Positions 1 to 9,237 of a stretch of DNA of 64,000 bases are shown one piece after another (the stretch's first letter is position 1; every line of letters begins with the position of its first letter). The notes beneath the pieces are model-generated. The model had not been told where the DNA came from, made no database searches, and saw only the letters and a program-made list of their open reading frames with translations. Position numbers and translations under genes: made by a program. The DNA is from Caminicella sporogenes DSM 14501 (GTDB lineage Bacteria; Bacillota; Clostridia; Peptostreptococcales; Caminicellaceae), in the NCBI RefSeq assembly GCF_900142285.1, contig NZ_FRAJ01000004.1, positions 1-64,000 on the forward strand, read 5' to 3'.

Positions 1-260
1 GCCGCTTGCTTTAAAATATCATTCTCCATTTTTAATCTTTGATTTTCTTTTCTGAGTCTTATTAGCTCATTTTCTTCTTGGCTTCTATTGTCCTTTGCTT
101 TAAATGAGCCTGATGTTGTATAGTCTTTAACCCACTTATTTACAGTCGATCTAGCAATGTTATATTCTTTTACTATTTCACTTGGACTTTTACCATCCTT
201 GATTAATTTAACTATCTGTTTTTTAAATTCTTCTTTGTATCTTTTTGACCTATTAGACAT
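1..260 (-). CDS. IS3-family transposase OrfA (partial, cut by window edge)
   Basis: The first 86 codons of a transposase OrfA, starting with ATG at 260 behind the ribosome-binding site GGAGG. The visible protein has the usual OrfA plan. An N-terminal helix-turn-helix (around residues 20 to 45, including the stretch SPSEIVKEYNIARSTVNKW) binds the IS ends. A leucine-zipper segment follows (ENELIRLRKENQRLKMEN, around residues 65 to 82) and is known in this family to drive multimerisation. The reading frame is intact up to the window edge. In IS3 elements the catalytic DDE part is made by frameshifting into orfB, which is not visible here, so activity cannot be judged. Confidence 0.88.
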   Translation of the reverse strand, partial: MSNRSKRYKEEFKKQIVKLIKDGKSPSEIVKEYNIARSTVNKWVKDYTTSGSFKAKDNRSQEENELIRLRKENQRLKMENDILKQA

Positions 261-335
261 GATTAACCTCCAATTTAAGTTTATTTATTATATCATGTCC
301 GAGTTTTTTCTGTCTAATTAAGTGTAACCTATCCA
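1..335 (-). mobile_element. IS3-family insertion sequence, one end (partial)
   Basis: This is the upstream end of an IS3-family element that reads leftward off the window. It contains a transposase OrfA and about 75 bp of terminal sequence. On the minus strand the presumed tip reads TGGATAGGTTACAC and so on, starting at about 335. The exact tip is uncertain between 333 and 337, because IS3 elements begin with TG and two TG positions are possible. Just beyond the tip, a plus-strand reading frame is already open, which suggests the element landed inside a gene. The other end, orfB and any target-site duplication lie outside the window. Confidence 0.8.
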
Positions 336-336
336 C

Positions 337-669
337 AATATTAAAAAATTTATTGAGTTATATAATGAAAAAAACTTAGAAGAAGTGGAAAAGTATTTTA
401 AAAAATCTACAATCAATTCTTATTTAAGAGAATTAAAATCAAAAAATATAAATCAAGTTTATTTGCCTAATAATGTTGCTCATAAAATTAACCTTACTTT
501 TTATGCCTCTATTGGAATTTATGATTTTATTGAAAAAGTTATCAAAATAATTATAAAAGAATTAGCATTTGACATAAATTCTTCTTTTGGTAATATGTGG
601 TATTTATTTGGTTTTAAAATAACTTATAATCATATACCAGCACCATTTTATTATGAAGAAGGTGGATAA
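337..669 (+). pseudogene. C-terminal remnant of an unknown gene cut by the IS element
   Basis: The reading frame is open from the IS boundary (about 337) to a TAA at 667-669. It encodes about 110 residues, beginning NIKKFIELYNEKNLEEVEKY and ending HIPAPFYYEEGG. The first usable start codon (GTG at 385) has no good ribosome-binding site, and coding-like sequence continues upstream of it to the IS tip. I read this as the 3' part of a larger gene whose front was lost or displaced by the insertion. The product is not recognised. The fragment has a charged helical N-terminal part and an aromatic-rich C-terminus. It points towards the 3' end of the BREX operon. Confidence 0.55.
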
Positions 670-716
670 AGTTGCAGTATATATATCATGTGTAAAATTA
701 ATTAGTATTTTATAGT

Positions 717-773
717 TATTATTTAAGTCTAACCAACTTAAATAATACTACTTAAGTAATAAGGCCTTATTAC
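717..773. repeat. Two inverted repeats between the cut gene and brxL
   Basis: The first is an 11-bp perfect inverted repeat (717-727 with 737-747) around a 9-bp spacer. The second, nine bases further on, is an 18-bp perfect palindrome, GTAATAAGGCCTTATTAC (756-773). Neither has the T-run of an intrinsic terminator. They could be protein-binding sites or the 3' structure of the interrupted gene. The rest of the 670-803 interval shows no coding signal. Confidence 0.6.
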
Positions 774-802
774 AATAATTTTTAAACTAAATAAAATAAA
801 CT

Positions 803-846
803 AAAAAGGTCATCATACATCTTTTTAAAAAAGATGATGATGGCCT
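803..846 (-). terminator. Intrinsic terminator of the BREX operon
   Basis: A long hairpin (AGGTCATCAT at 807-816 pairing with ATGATGGCCT at 837-846, plus an inner CATCTTTTT/AAAAAAGATG stem) is followed on the minus strand by a T-run. It lies just after the brxL stop codon. Confidence 0.85.
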
Positions 847-863
847 ATTTGTGCTATAAACCA

Positions 864-2912
864 TTATTCCACTCCTAAGGCTTTAAATACCGCATCTTCA
901 GGACTTTGATAAAATGCTATCTGAAATTTTGCAAAAAGTTCTGGTGGTACAGTACTAATATCCGATGCTGACGCCATAGGAAGCAATATTTTTTTAGCCC
1001 CAGCATCAAAACAAACTTGTAATGTACTAGCAAGTTCTTCAACTTTATTTATTGTTCCACCAATACTCATAGAACCTAATATAACCATCTGACTTTGCAC
1101 AGGTTTTCGTAATGCTCCTGAACACAATGCAATAAATGCTGCTAAAGATAATTCAGATGTTATTCCTATTCCTTGCAAATCTTGAATATGCATTAAAAAA
1201 TCATTATTTTGTACCGAAATTGTTCCACTAATATTCTTTTTATTTGCTTTAAAATAATTAAAAGCAATATTAATACTTTCTTTAGCATCTCTATTTGAGC
1301 CAAGTCCAGTTCTCTCAAATTTCCCAGAACCATTTACTACTTCTGTTTCAATTTTGTAAACTCCTATCATACCAGAATGACTATGTCCAACTGTATATAC
1401 ATGCCCAGGTTTGCCTATTCCTTCTGGAATTAATTTGCCTCCACCTTGCTCTGGTACAGTTACAAATTCTTCATTAAAACTTTCTTTATCTATGTAAGAA
1501 AAATGAACATCATAAAACTCCATGCCACCAATTTTCTTCAATTGCTCTTTTACCCTTCTTCTTCCAACTAAAGCGTACCTTAGAATCTCCTCTATATCTT
1601 CTTTTTTAAATTCTCCATTAGGATATATGAGTTTTACAAGTCCAGAAACTGTTTTTCTAACTGCTATAACATCTCTTTGGTTTAAATTATTTCCTAATTT
1701 AAAGTATTTATCAAAAGCATCTGTGTAAGATCTTTTCCTCATTTCCCTAAAAAATTCTGCTAAATAATCTGTAATAAAACCATACTCATCTGTAAAATAT
1801 TCTGGCCTAAATTTAGGAATCTCCCATCCCGGTATATAATAATGCATTCTATCAAAAAAAGCAGTATCATATGCCATTGCTTCAGGGAAAGGATCAAATA
1901 AATGAGATGTTTTTAATAATACATCGACACTTTGATTTATATTTCCAACAAAAACCATTGATGCTGAAGCATTTTTTTCTTCTTTTCCTCTTGCAAATGA
2001 GCCTGAAGCCATGTAGTCTTTCATTATTTGAATTCCATCTTTGTCTTTAAAAGTTATACCTGCTACTTCATCAAATGCTACTACATCCCATAAACCAACA
2101 AGTCCTATTTTTCTTCTCGCCATATTATAGAAAAGATTAGCAACTGTAGTTTGTCCACCTGATATCAATATAGAATTAGGAGAAATTTCTTTATAAATAT
2201 GCGATTTTCCTGTTCCCCTCGGACCTAGTTCACAAAGATTATAATTATTCTCAACCAAAGGTATCATACGACATAACAAATGCCATTTAACATTTTCTTT
2301 TAATTGTGTTGGCTCCATTCCAATAGATCTTAGTAACACATCTATCCATTCATCTTTTGTAAAATATCTTCTACCATTAAATATTTCTTCAATATCCATA
2401 TTAGGCATTTGAATTGGAGTTAGTTTTGATATATTAAAAGGACTTATTTCTTTAACTTCTTCATCGTAATAATAACTCATTTTTAAAATACACCAAATTC
2501 CACCTGATAGTAATTTTTCATACTCTTTTACATAATGAGGGGCTATCTCTACTCCTTTAAGTCCTAAATTAGAAAACTCTGCTTCATATATATCTTTCTT
2601 TTCATTAAGTTTTACCGTAACTTTGTCTATTACCGTATACTGACCTAATTCTCTAATTTTCGATTTGACTTTCTCTGCTTCATCAGGTCGAACAAAATTG
2701 TCAGAAAGAATCTTTTTAACTCTCTCCACACCCTCATTTATACTATCTTCATCATCAGTAGCACAATACATTCCTAACAAGTATTCGAGTACATATACAG
2801 GCACATTGGCTCCTTCTTTAATCTTTTTAGTTAAATCCTTTCTTACTACTCTACCTGCAAAGTACTTATTTAATTTCTCATTAAGGTTGAATGTTTTATC
2901 AGAACTTTCCAT
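864..2912 (-). CDS. brxL: BREX protein BrxL (AAA+ Lon-like protein)
   Basis: Last gene of the type I BREX operon. BrxL is a large Lon-like AAA+ protein; in BREX systems it is needed for phage defence and has been shown to form DNA-binding rings. Visible here: an N-terminal BrxL region, a P-loop GPRGTGKS at about residues 230-237, a Walker-B-like AFDEVAG, and a C-terminal Lon/S16-like domain (from about residue 500). In that domain the serine region reads GIGITSELS instead of the GPSAG of true Lon, so protease activity is doubtful. I start it at the ATG at 2912, which has AGGTG at good spacing, rather than at the GTG three codons earlier. It lies 25 bp after pglZ. Confidence 0.93.
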   Translation of the reverse strand: MESSDKTFNLNEKLNKYFAGRVVRKDLTKKIKEGANVPVYVLEYLLGMYCATDDEDSINEGVERVKKILSDNFVRPDEAEKVKSKIRELGQYTVIDKVTVKLNEKKDIYEAEFSNLGLKGVEIAPHYVKEYEKLLSGGIWCILKMSYYYDEEVKEISPFNISKLTPIQMPNMDIEEIFNGRRYFTKDEWIDVLLRSIGMEPTQLKENVKWHLLCRMIPLVENNYNLCELGPRGTGKSHIYKEISPNSILISGGQTTVANLFYNMARRKIGLVGLWDVVAFDEVAGITFKDKDGIQIMKDYMASGSFARGKEEKNASASMVFVGNINQSVDVLLKTSHLFDPFPEAMAYDTAFFDRMHYYIPGWEIPKFRPEYFTDEYGFITDYLAEFFREMRKRSYTDAFDKYFKLGNNLNQRDVIAVRKTVSGLVKLIYPNGEFKKEDIEEILRYALVGRRRVKEQLKKIGGMEFYDVHFSYIDKESFNEEFVTVPEQGGGKLIPEGIGKPGHVYTVGHSHSGMIGVYKIETEVVNGSGKFERTGLGSNRDAKESINIAFNYFKANKKNISGTISVQNNDFLMHIQDLQGIGITSELSLAAFIALCSGALRKPVQSQMVILGSMSIGGTINKVEELASTLQVCFDAGAKKILLPMASASDISTVPPELFAKFQIAFYQSPEDAVFKALGVE

Positions 2913-2937
2913 GTTCTTCACCTACTTTTTTAATATA

Positions 2938-5493
2938 CTAAAAGTCAAAATCATTTATAATTGCTAAGTCAATGATAAATGGTATCTTTTCATAGATTTT
3001 ATCTACTGTTTCATCTTCATCTTCTAGTATTAAATAATATTTCTTAGATTTATCATAAGGCTGGTCTTTTAATGTAAATTTCTCTCTAAATGTACGATCT
3101 TCTGGTTTAGATGATCTACTGTCAGCAATAATAATATTCTCATTTGAAATTCTGTTCCCTTCTTCATCTACAAAATATAATTTTAATCTTATAGGTATCT
3201 TTTTATCTTCCACCTTTTCTGTTTGGAAAAACTCCAAATATGTAATTCTGTTAGTAATCTTTCTTGAAATATTAGTTAGTTTCACTTCTACCTTTGTAGA
3301 TTTAAATTCATTCTTTCGTATATTCTTGAATTTAATTACTGGTATAACTATTTCTTGCAAAGATGCTCCTCCATGAACATAATTTGCTCCTGCACCCTGT
3401 ACTTTAAACCTTACCACACCTTTCGGTACTATTGCTTTTAAAGTAGTTTTATTCCCAAATATATAATTTAATGGAATTGATAACGTTCCTTCTATTTCAG
3501 GATTATCTTCTGTTAAAATAAATCTTCTACTTTCATCTAATGATTTTAAAGCAGTTTTCTGTATTTTATCGAATTCTTGTAATATTGACCTTCTATATAT
3601 AAATCCATGATCTGATGTTATATAAATATTAGTTGCACTAACATTGTTTATTAGATTTCTTATAAGATTATTTAAATCGTCAAAAGTTTTTTCAACACCT
3701 TCAAAAATATCTCTTTCTGTTAATGACTTATCTCCTACAGCATCGATAACATTATGATATATATAAATCAAATTTTTGCCTTCAAAAATTTTCTTATAAT
3801 CTTTTCTCCTCATATCTTTCATATCGTTGTACTGTATTGCTACAGCATTATCTGAATAATTAAGCAATATCTTTTGTCTATTTTCTGTTCCTTGGCTATT
3901 AATTCCATCTACTATAATTTCTGACTTGTCATTTATAATAATTTCTTTATGAGGGAGTAAACTTGCCATGCCAAGTTTAGTATACGAAGGTATAACCCCC
4001 TGCATAAAAGTTATTTCAGCCTTACCTCTTCTTTGTATATTTAAAATATCACTAAATTCTTTAGCAGCCTCATATCTTAAAGCATCAGAAATAATAACAA
4101 ATACTCTTTCATTATTTCTTATATGAGGTGCTATATAATTCTCATAAAAATCTATTTGCTGTGTAATGCCACTAATTCTAATATCTTCTTTCAATTCACT
4201 TTCTATAATATCAGACCATTTAATAGATAATTCATTTAAATACCAATGTGTATAAGTATTTTCTATTAATTCTACCAATTTGCTAAATTTATCTTTGTTT
4301 TGAATTTTATCATACGAAATGTAAAATTTTCTATAGAAATAATCAAATAAGTAATATTCTTTTACATAGTTTTCTATCATTTCATAGGCTGTCGAACCTC
4401 TTAATGTTTTTTGAAGTTTATTTTCTAATCTTAAAATCTCCATAGCATAATATATTGCTTCATACTCATACTTATATTTGTTAAACCAATGACTTGTCCT
4501 TCTACCATTTATAATTTTTCTATATTTCTCATATTCGCCAATTCTTTCTATCAAATTATTTATTAATTTGGATATTATTTCTTCATCAAATGCTCTAAAA
4601 GTATCACAATTAATATAATTTTCTATATTCCACCTTGATAAATATTTTTTTAAATTAATTTTCTTTTCAATTCTATCAGCAAGAATATCGTAAATTTCAC
4701 TATCAACTGAATGATTTATAAAATGACTTAAAAACACTATTGCATCAGACTGCTTATTTGATATAAATTTTTCCCAAGTATCAGGTAATTTTTCTTCAAG
4801 ATTATAACTTAAATGAGTAATAGTAAACATAATCATAAGATGTTCAAGATTTTTATCTTCTAAATGGAATCCATACTTTTTCTCTACTAATTTCCAAAAT
4901 ACATCTATGTCTCCAAATCTTTTTATATCCTGTAAATATTTATTTTCTTCTTTAATTTCTTCTTTTAGTATAGTTCTCAATACTAATTCGAAATCTGCCA
5001 CTGATAATTTGCATATAGTAGACAAAACTGCTATATGCATTTTCTCTTCAGTAAAGTTTTCTAATTTGTATGATGCAAACCTTTTATATCTTTCCTTATT
5101 CCCGAAAAACTTTAAATACTTTTTAAATGTATTTCTTAAACTATCATCTTTAACCCCTAAATCTTTCATTATTACAGTTGCTTTATCAGTAGAAAATTCA
5201 CTGCTGTATTTTAAAATATCTAAAAGATAATTTTCCTTAGGAGAAGGCTTTGGAGCAGAAGAATATATTAAATAATTTGAATTCGTATCCAATTTTTCTA
5301 ATAAATATTTTATATAAAAACTATTATTATCTTTTAACTCTAATATCTTTGCATTTTTTAATTCTAATTCATCTATATCTTCTACAAATTCACCATCTGA
5401 ATCATACCAGAAAATTATATGTCTATTTTTACCATCCGAAAGTTCTTTATCAAAATTTTGTTCTAATATGTTTTTTATTTCTTTTAGATTCAT
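2938..5493 (-). CDS. pglZ: BREX protein PglZ (alkaline phosphatase-like)
   Basis: The signature PglZ protein of BREX, of the type I form. PglZ has an alkaline-phosphatase fold; its biochemical role in BREX is not settled, but it is required for defence and DNA modification. The core is visible in the motifs VIISDALRYEAAKEF in mid-protein and TSDHGFIYRR further on, which carry the metal-binding Asp/His residues of the superfamily. The flanking helical N-terminal half (about 450 residues) and the C-terminal beta-rich tail match the long type I version. At 851 aa it is full length for the family. ATG start with GAGGTG at good spacing. A 97-bp gap separates it from pglX, unlike the tight spacing elsewhere in the operon. 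Confidence 0.94.
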   Translation of the reverse strand: MNLKEIKNILEQNFDKELSDGKNRHIIFWYDSDGEFVEDIDELELKNAKILELKDNNSFYIKYLLEKLDTNSNYLIYSSAPKPSPKENYLLDILKYSSEFSTDKATVIMKDLGVKDDSLRNTFKKYLKFFGNKERYKRFASYKLENFTEEKMHIAVLSTICKLSVADFELVLRTILKEEIKEENKYLQDIKRFGDIDVFWKLVEKKYGFHLEDKNLEHLMIMFTITHLSYNLEEKLPDTWEKFISNKQSDAIVFLSHFINHSVDSEIYDILADRIEKKINLKKYLSRWNIENYINCDTFRAFDEEIISKLINNLIERIGEYEKYRKIINGRRTSHWFNKYKYEYEAIYYAMEILRLENKLQKTLRGSTAYEMIENYVKEYYLFDYFYRKFYISYDKIQNKDKFSKLVELIENTYTHWYLNELSIKWSDIIESELKEDIRISGITQQIDFYENYIAPHIRNNERVFVIISDALRYEAAKEFSDILNIQRRGKAEITFMQGVIPSYTKLGMASLLPHKEIIINDKSEIIVDGINSQGTENRQKILLNYSDNAVAIQYNDMKDMRRKDYKKIFEGKNLIYIYHNVIDAVGDKSLTERDIFEGVEKTFDDLNNLIRNLINNVSATNIYITSDHGFIYRRSILQEFDKIQKTALKSLDESRRFILTEDNPEIEGTLSIPLNYIFGNKTTLKAIVPKGVVRFKVQGAGANYVHGGASLQEIVIPVIKFKNIRKNEFKSTKVEVKLTNISRKITNRITYLEFFQTEKVEDKKIPIRLKLYFVDEEGNRISNENIIIADSRSSKPEDRTFREKFTLKDQPYDKSKKYYLILEDEDETVDKIYEKIPFIIDLAIINDFDF

Positions 5494-5517
5494 AATTTAA
5501 ACACCTCGAAACTCATT

Positions 5518-5598
5518 TTAATATTTATTAGCCATATCTATTGCCCAACTATAAATCTCTTGTCCCATAACCTGCCTTAAAATTTCTATCTTAAATCT
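5518..5598 (-). other. Short coding-like remnant between pglX and pglZ
   Basis: The gap between pglX and pglZ contains a short open frame, shifted relative to the pglX frame, that ends in TAA at 5518-5520. It reads [27 protein letters not shown]. An ATG at 5568 would give only 16 residues. The composition looks like the C-terminal end of a real protein rather than random AT-rich sequence. It may be the scar of a deleted accessory gene. The evidence is only composition and the unusual gap, so this is speculative. Confidence 0.3.
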
Positions 5599-8500
5599 TA
5601 GCTAATAAATTCGGTAGTTTCTTTTCTTCTAATTGAGATATTTTTATATCTTGAAACTTTGCATAATTTACTTTTACACCATCATCTAAATCTATTTCAA
5701 TCCTTTTATTTGCAATGTAAGCAATGACTTGGTCATAAGTCATACATTCTACTATTTGTCTGTTAATTTTCTCTTTTCTTCTCCTTGCAGCAGTTTTTTC
5801 TTTTGTTGATATATCAGACTCAATTAAAATATCTAATCTCTTTACTTCTGCTTCATATTTCTTTTGAAGTTTATGAAGATAATCTGTTCTAACTCTCGCT
5901 ACTGTTGAAGAATTATATCTATGCATATATATAAGAGCCTTAAATCCATTTTCTTTTCCACTGTCAAATAGCCAATAAATAGGTCTTTTCTTATATGTTT
6001 TTACATGGTCTTTATAAAAATCTTTTAAGAAATATCTTCTTATAGTCTGCCTTGAGGTTTCATTTGTTTTCTTTCCTAAAGTCTCTGCAATATAATCAAG
6101 ATTTTCCTCTAATGTCTTCTCTCCAAAGGCTACTTTAACAAATTCTACAAATCTATTTACAATATCATCCTCAAAGTAATCATCATCCGTAATTGGTATA
6201 ACATTGTCCATAGTCACATCTATAGATGACTTTTTCAATCCTTCTTTTGTATTAATCATAAGTTGTCCATTCTCAATTTTAAATTTATCTTTAAACTCTC
6301 CACCTGCATAAATTAATCCTTCTTCATCTAATGAATAGCGACCAAACATACATCCTACTGCATAGGATATGAATGATTTAATATCTCTTTCTCTATCGGC
6401 TTTTCTAATAGTAATATCTTTATCTTCTACTTCAGGTGTTAGTTCGTCTTGTAATCCGTAGATTTCAATGAATATTCTATTTAGTTCTTCTTCATATGCC
6501 TTTAACCTATTAAACTGTCTTTCTGTAAATTCTAACCAGTTATTAAAAGCTTCTTCTATTGTAGTAGCATCATTTTTATGGGCTAATAGAGGATGTTTCT
6601 TAAAATCCCATGAGGTTTCAAATGAATCCCAATCATTCTTACTTATTTCAATGCAAATTTTTGCTAATTGTTCTATTCTTTCTTTCGTACTCTGGCTAAC
6701 ATCATTTATTATAGGTAAATTCGCTAAATTTCCTGGCTGAAAATTTAATGTTGGATTTTGTATTTTTAAAAAATCAAATGTTAATTTTGAATTTAAAAAT
6801 GCACATAAATATAATATATAATTATTATTTAGGAACATTGATGAACCACCGACATCAAAAAGGAAGCCTTCTTCACAAAATCTTACTCCAAAACTTGTCG
6901 AACTTATAAATGACCAAGTAATACAACTTTTGAATATATAATCTAAATTATAATTATGCGATTTTATTCGTCCTGTTTTTTCATCCTTGAAGTTTCGGAT
7001 TTCTTGTCCATCATTTTCCCAGTTAACAACATATTCATTGTTCCCGTACCACTTTCTAAAATCTCCACCTTTATTATATGGAAACCACTTTAATCCACTT
7101 TCTTTCGCTTGTTCTCTATCCTTAAACCCAAAACCCACTTTGTTATAATCAACCTCACTCCAATATCTCAAAAACCTATTATTATCTGCTGTTGCCATAC
7201 CAAGTCTTGTTTCTGCAATATCTCCTAATTTACTGCTATTTGCAAAAACCTCAATGACTCTATCAGTTACCCAATATGCAAATGGCTTACCCGGTATTTT
7301 TTCAAATCCTTTTTGATTACAACTATATCTATAATTTACATTAGGATTTTTAATTGCTTCTAATGTTTTTATTGGCTGATTATGTATACCCTTAAACTCA
7401 GAAAGTTTAATAAACTGTCCTTTCGTATTTAGTAGTTTATTTCTTAATACAAAAGTTCCTACAGGTATAGTGGCTCCTTCAAAAGCATTATATTCTAATT
7501 GAACTAATGCAGTTATTGTAGTGTTCTTCAATATATAATCTCTTAATTCTTCATATGATTTTATAAACCACCAAACAAATGGAGTAACAAGACCAATAAA
7601 TCCAGTCTTCTCTATCCATTTTATACTTTTTTTAATAAATACAGCAAATAAATCAGTTTTTATACCATTATAGTATTGTTTAATATAACCTTTTAGTTTT
7701 TCCCCCATTCTACCATTTCCCATATATGGTGGATTAGTAACTAAAATTTGATATTTATTCGACATAATCTTTGCTTGTTTAATAAGTGGAGGCAACTTTT
7801 CTAAAATAACTTCTTTATATTGAAGTTCAAATAAATTTACTGTTTCACTATCTCTAATTTCTTCCAATCTTCTCTTAATAACATCAAAATCTATTTTTTT
7901 AACTTCTAGTATTGAACCATATTCCTTTGCATCATTAAATACTTCAATCAAATATTCTACATTTCTTCTTAATGCTTCATCTTCCTTTACAAAATAATCT
8001 ATTGCTTCTTTCGGTATACCATTACTTTCTTGAATAGAACAAACATTTAACTGTATAGTCCTTCTAAATATCCTTCTACTCTTACTTCTAGCCTTCATCA
8101 TAAGGGCAAAAGTCGCTAGTTGTCCTGCTCTATCATCTATGTCAAGTCCATAAAGATTTTTCTCTAATATAAGTCTTGGTATTTCTCTTTCTGGGTATCC
8201 TGCTTTTAAATAAATATCGTATAGTACATCAAATGCATACACCAGAATGTGTCCACTACCCATTGCAGGGTCTAATATTTTAATATCTTCTGGACTCAAA
8301 TTTGGATTCTTTAATTCTTCTAATTTTTTTTGTACTTCGGGCTTTTGCTCTGCTTCTTCTAAATAATATTTCCATTTCGACTTTAATTCTTCATCAGGAT
8401 GAGATTCTAACCAAAGTCTACCTAAAGAATTTTCTACTATAAATTTTACTATCCATTTTGAAGTAAAAATTTGGGTTGCTGCAGGTATGTCAAATTTATT

Positions 8501-9217
8501 AATTTTTTTTCGGTTACTCATACTACTATCAAATATAGCATCCCTTTTTTCTTGATTATAAAATTGATAAAGCCACCCTATTATCTCTACTTGGTCTTTA
8601 TAATCTTCTTCATCTATAGATTCTACTAAATCTCTAATTACAGAACCTTCTGCTAATAAATTATCTGGGAGCAATAATTCTGTATAATCTGCTATCTTTT
8701 CAAATACTGTTGGCATAATTTTGCCTAACTGATTGCATTGTTTTACAAGTAAATATTTATATAAATCTTCTATCTCATTATTTTCTTGAAGTCTATATAC
8801 AATTTCCCTGTTTAAATCTAATTCTTCTACTAAGTTTAATGCTTCTTTAATAATATCTGGCTCTTTTTTATTCTTATCAACAGAAGAAAGAACTCTAACC
8901 CCTATTGGTAGATAATCATTTACCTCCATAAATCTAAGAGCGATAAATCTATTGAACCAAGTATATGCTACTTCCTCAATAACTTGCTCAAAACCTTTTT
9001 CTTTAATTTTTTCTATCAATCTTTCTCTCTGCTTGATTTCATATTCTTTATATATTCTACTGTTTTCTCTACCTTTTATTTTAAATCCACCTTCAAATTT
9101 TTCTATATCCATTATTTCTTCTTTGGTTATACCCAACTCATAAGCCTTTTGAGTTATATCTTCTATTAGTTTCTTCCTTGCTCTTACAGCAAAACTCTTT
9201 ATTGCACTTTTGTTCAT
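5591..9217 (-). CDS. pglX: BREX adenine-specific DNA methyltransferase PglX
   Basis: Type I BREX methyltransferase, about 1,208 aa. PglX marks host DNA by N6-methylating the adenine of a non-palindromic site; unmarked phage DNA is then blocked by the other BREX proteins. The SAM-binding motif I is DPAMGSGH (about residues 316-323) and the catalytic motif IV is NPPY (about 495-498), the order of N6-adenine gamma-class enzymes. A long C-terminal part holds the target-recognition region, so the recognised site cannot be read from sequence. I start at the ATG at 9217 because GGAGG lies too close to the ATG six bases upstream. It follows brxC by 20 bp. Confidence 0.95.
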   Translation of the reverse strand: MNKSAIKSFAVRARKKLIEDITQKAYELGITKEEIMDIEKFEGGFKIKGRENSRIYKEYEIKQRERLIEKIKEKGFEQVIEEVAYTWFNRFIALRFMEVNDYLPIGVRVLSSVDKNKKEPDIIKEALNLVEELDLNREIVYRLQENNEIEDLYKYLLVKQCNQLGKIMPTVFEKIADYTELLLPDNLLAEGSVIRDLVESIDEEDYKDQVEIIGWLYQFYNQEKRDAIFDSSMSNRKKINKFDIPAATQIFTSKWIVKFIVENSLGRLWLESHPDEELKSKWKYYLEEAEQKPEVQKKLEELKNPNLSPEDIKILDPAMGSGHILVYAFDVLYDIYLKAGYPEREIPRLILEKNLYGLDIDDRAGQLATFALMMKARSKSRRIFRRTIQLNVCSIQESNGIPKEAIDYFVKEDEALRRNVEYLIEVFNDAKEYGSILEVKKIDFDVIKRRLEEIRDSETVNLFELQYKEVILEKLPPLIKQAKIMSNKYQILVTNPPYMGNGRMGEKLKGYIKQYYNGIKTDLFAVFIKKSIKWIEKTGFIGLVTPFVWWFIKSYEELRDYILKNTTITALVQLEYNAFEGATIPVGTFVLRNKLLNTKGQFIKLSEFKGIHNQPIKTLEAIKNPNVNYRYSCNQKGFEKIPGKPFAYWVTDRVIEVFANSSKLGDIAETRLGMATADNNRFLRYWSEVDYNKVGFGFKDREQAKESGLKWFPYNKGGDFRKWYGNNEYVVNWENDGQEIRNFKDEKTGRIKSHNYNLDYIFKSCITWSFISSTSFGVRFCEEGFLFDVGGSSMFLNNNYILYLCAFLNSKLTFDFLKIQNPTLNFQPGNLANLPIINDVSQSTKERIEQLAKICIEISKNDWDSFETSWDFKKHPLLAHKNDATTIEEAFNNWLEFTERQFNRLKAYEEELNRIFIEIYGLQDELTPEVEDKDITIRKADRERDIKSFISYAVGCMFGRYSLDEEGLIYAGGEFKDKFKIENGQLMINTKEGLKKSSIDVTMDNVIPITDDDYFEDDIVNRFVEFVKVAFGEKTLEENLDYIAETLGKKTNETSRQTIRRYFLKDFYKDHVKTYKKRPIYWLFDSGKENGFKALIYMHRYNSSTVARVRTDYLHKLQKKYEAEVKRLDILIESDISTKEKTAARRRKEKINRQIVECMTYDQVIAYIANKRIEIDLDDGVKVNYAKFQDIKISQLEEKKLPNLLAKI

Positions 9218-9237
9218 GGTCATTTCCTCCCAATTGT

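Noticed and set aside
864-2912. brxL as a normal Lon protease gene
   Set aside because: The AAA+ core, the gene order and the altered catalytic-serine surroundings fit BrxL, not housekeeping Lon.
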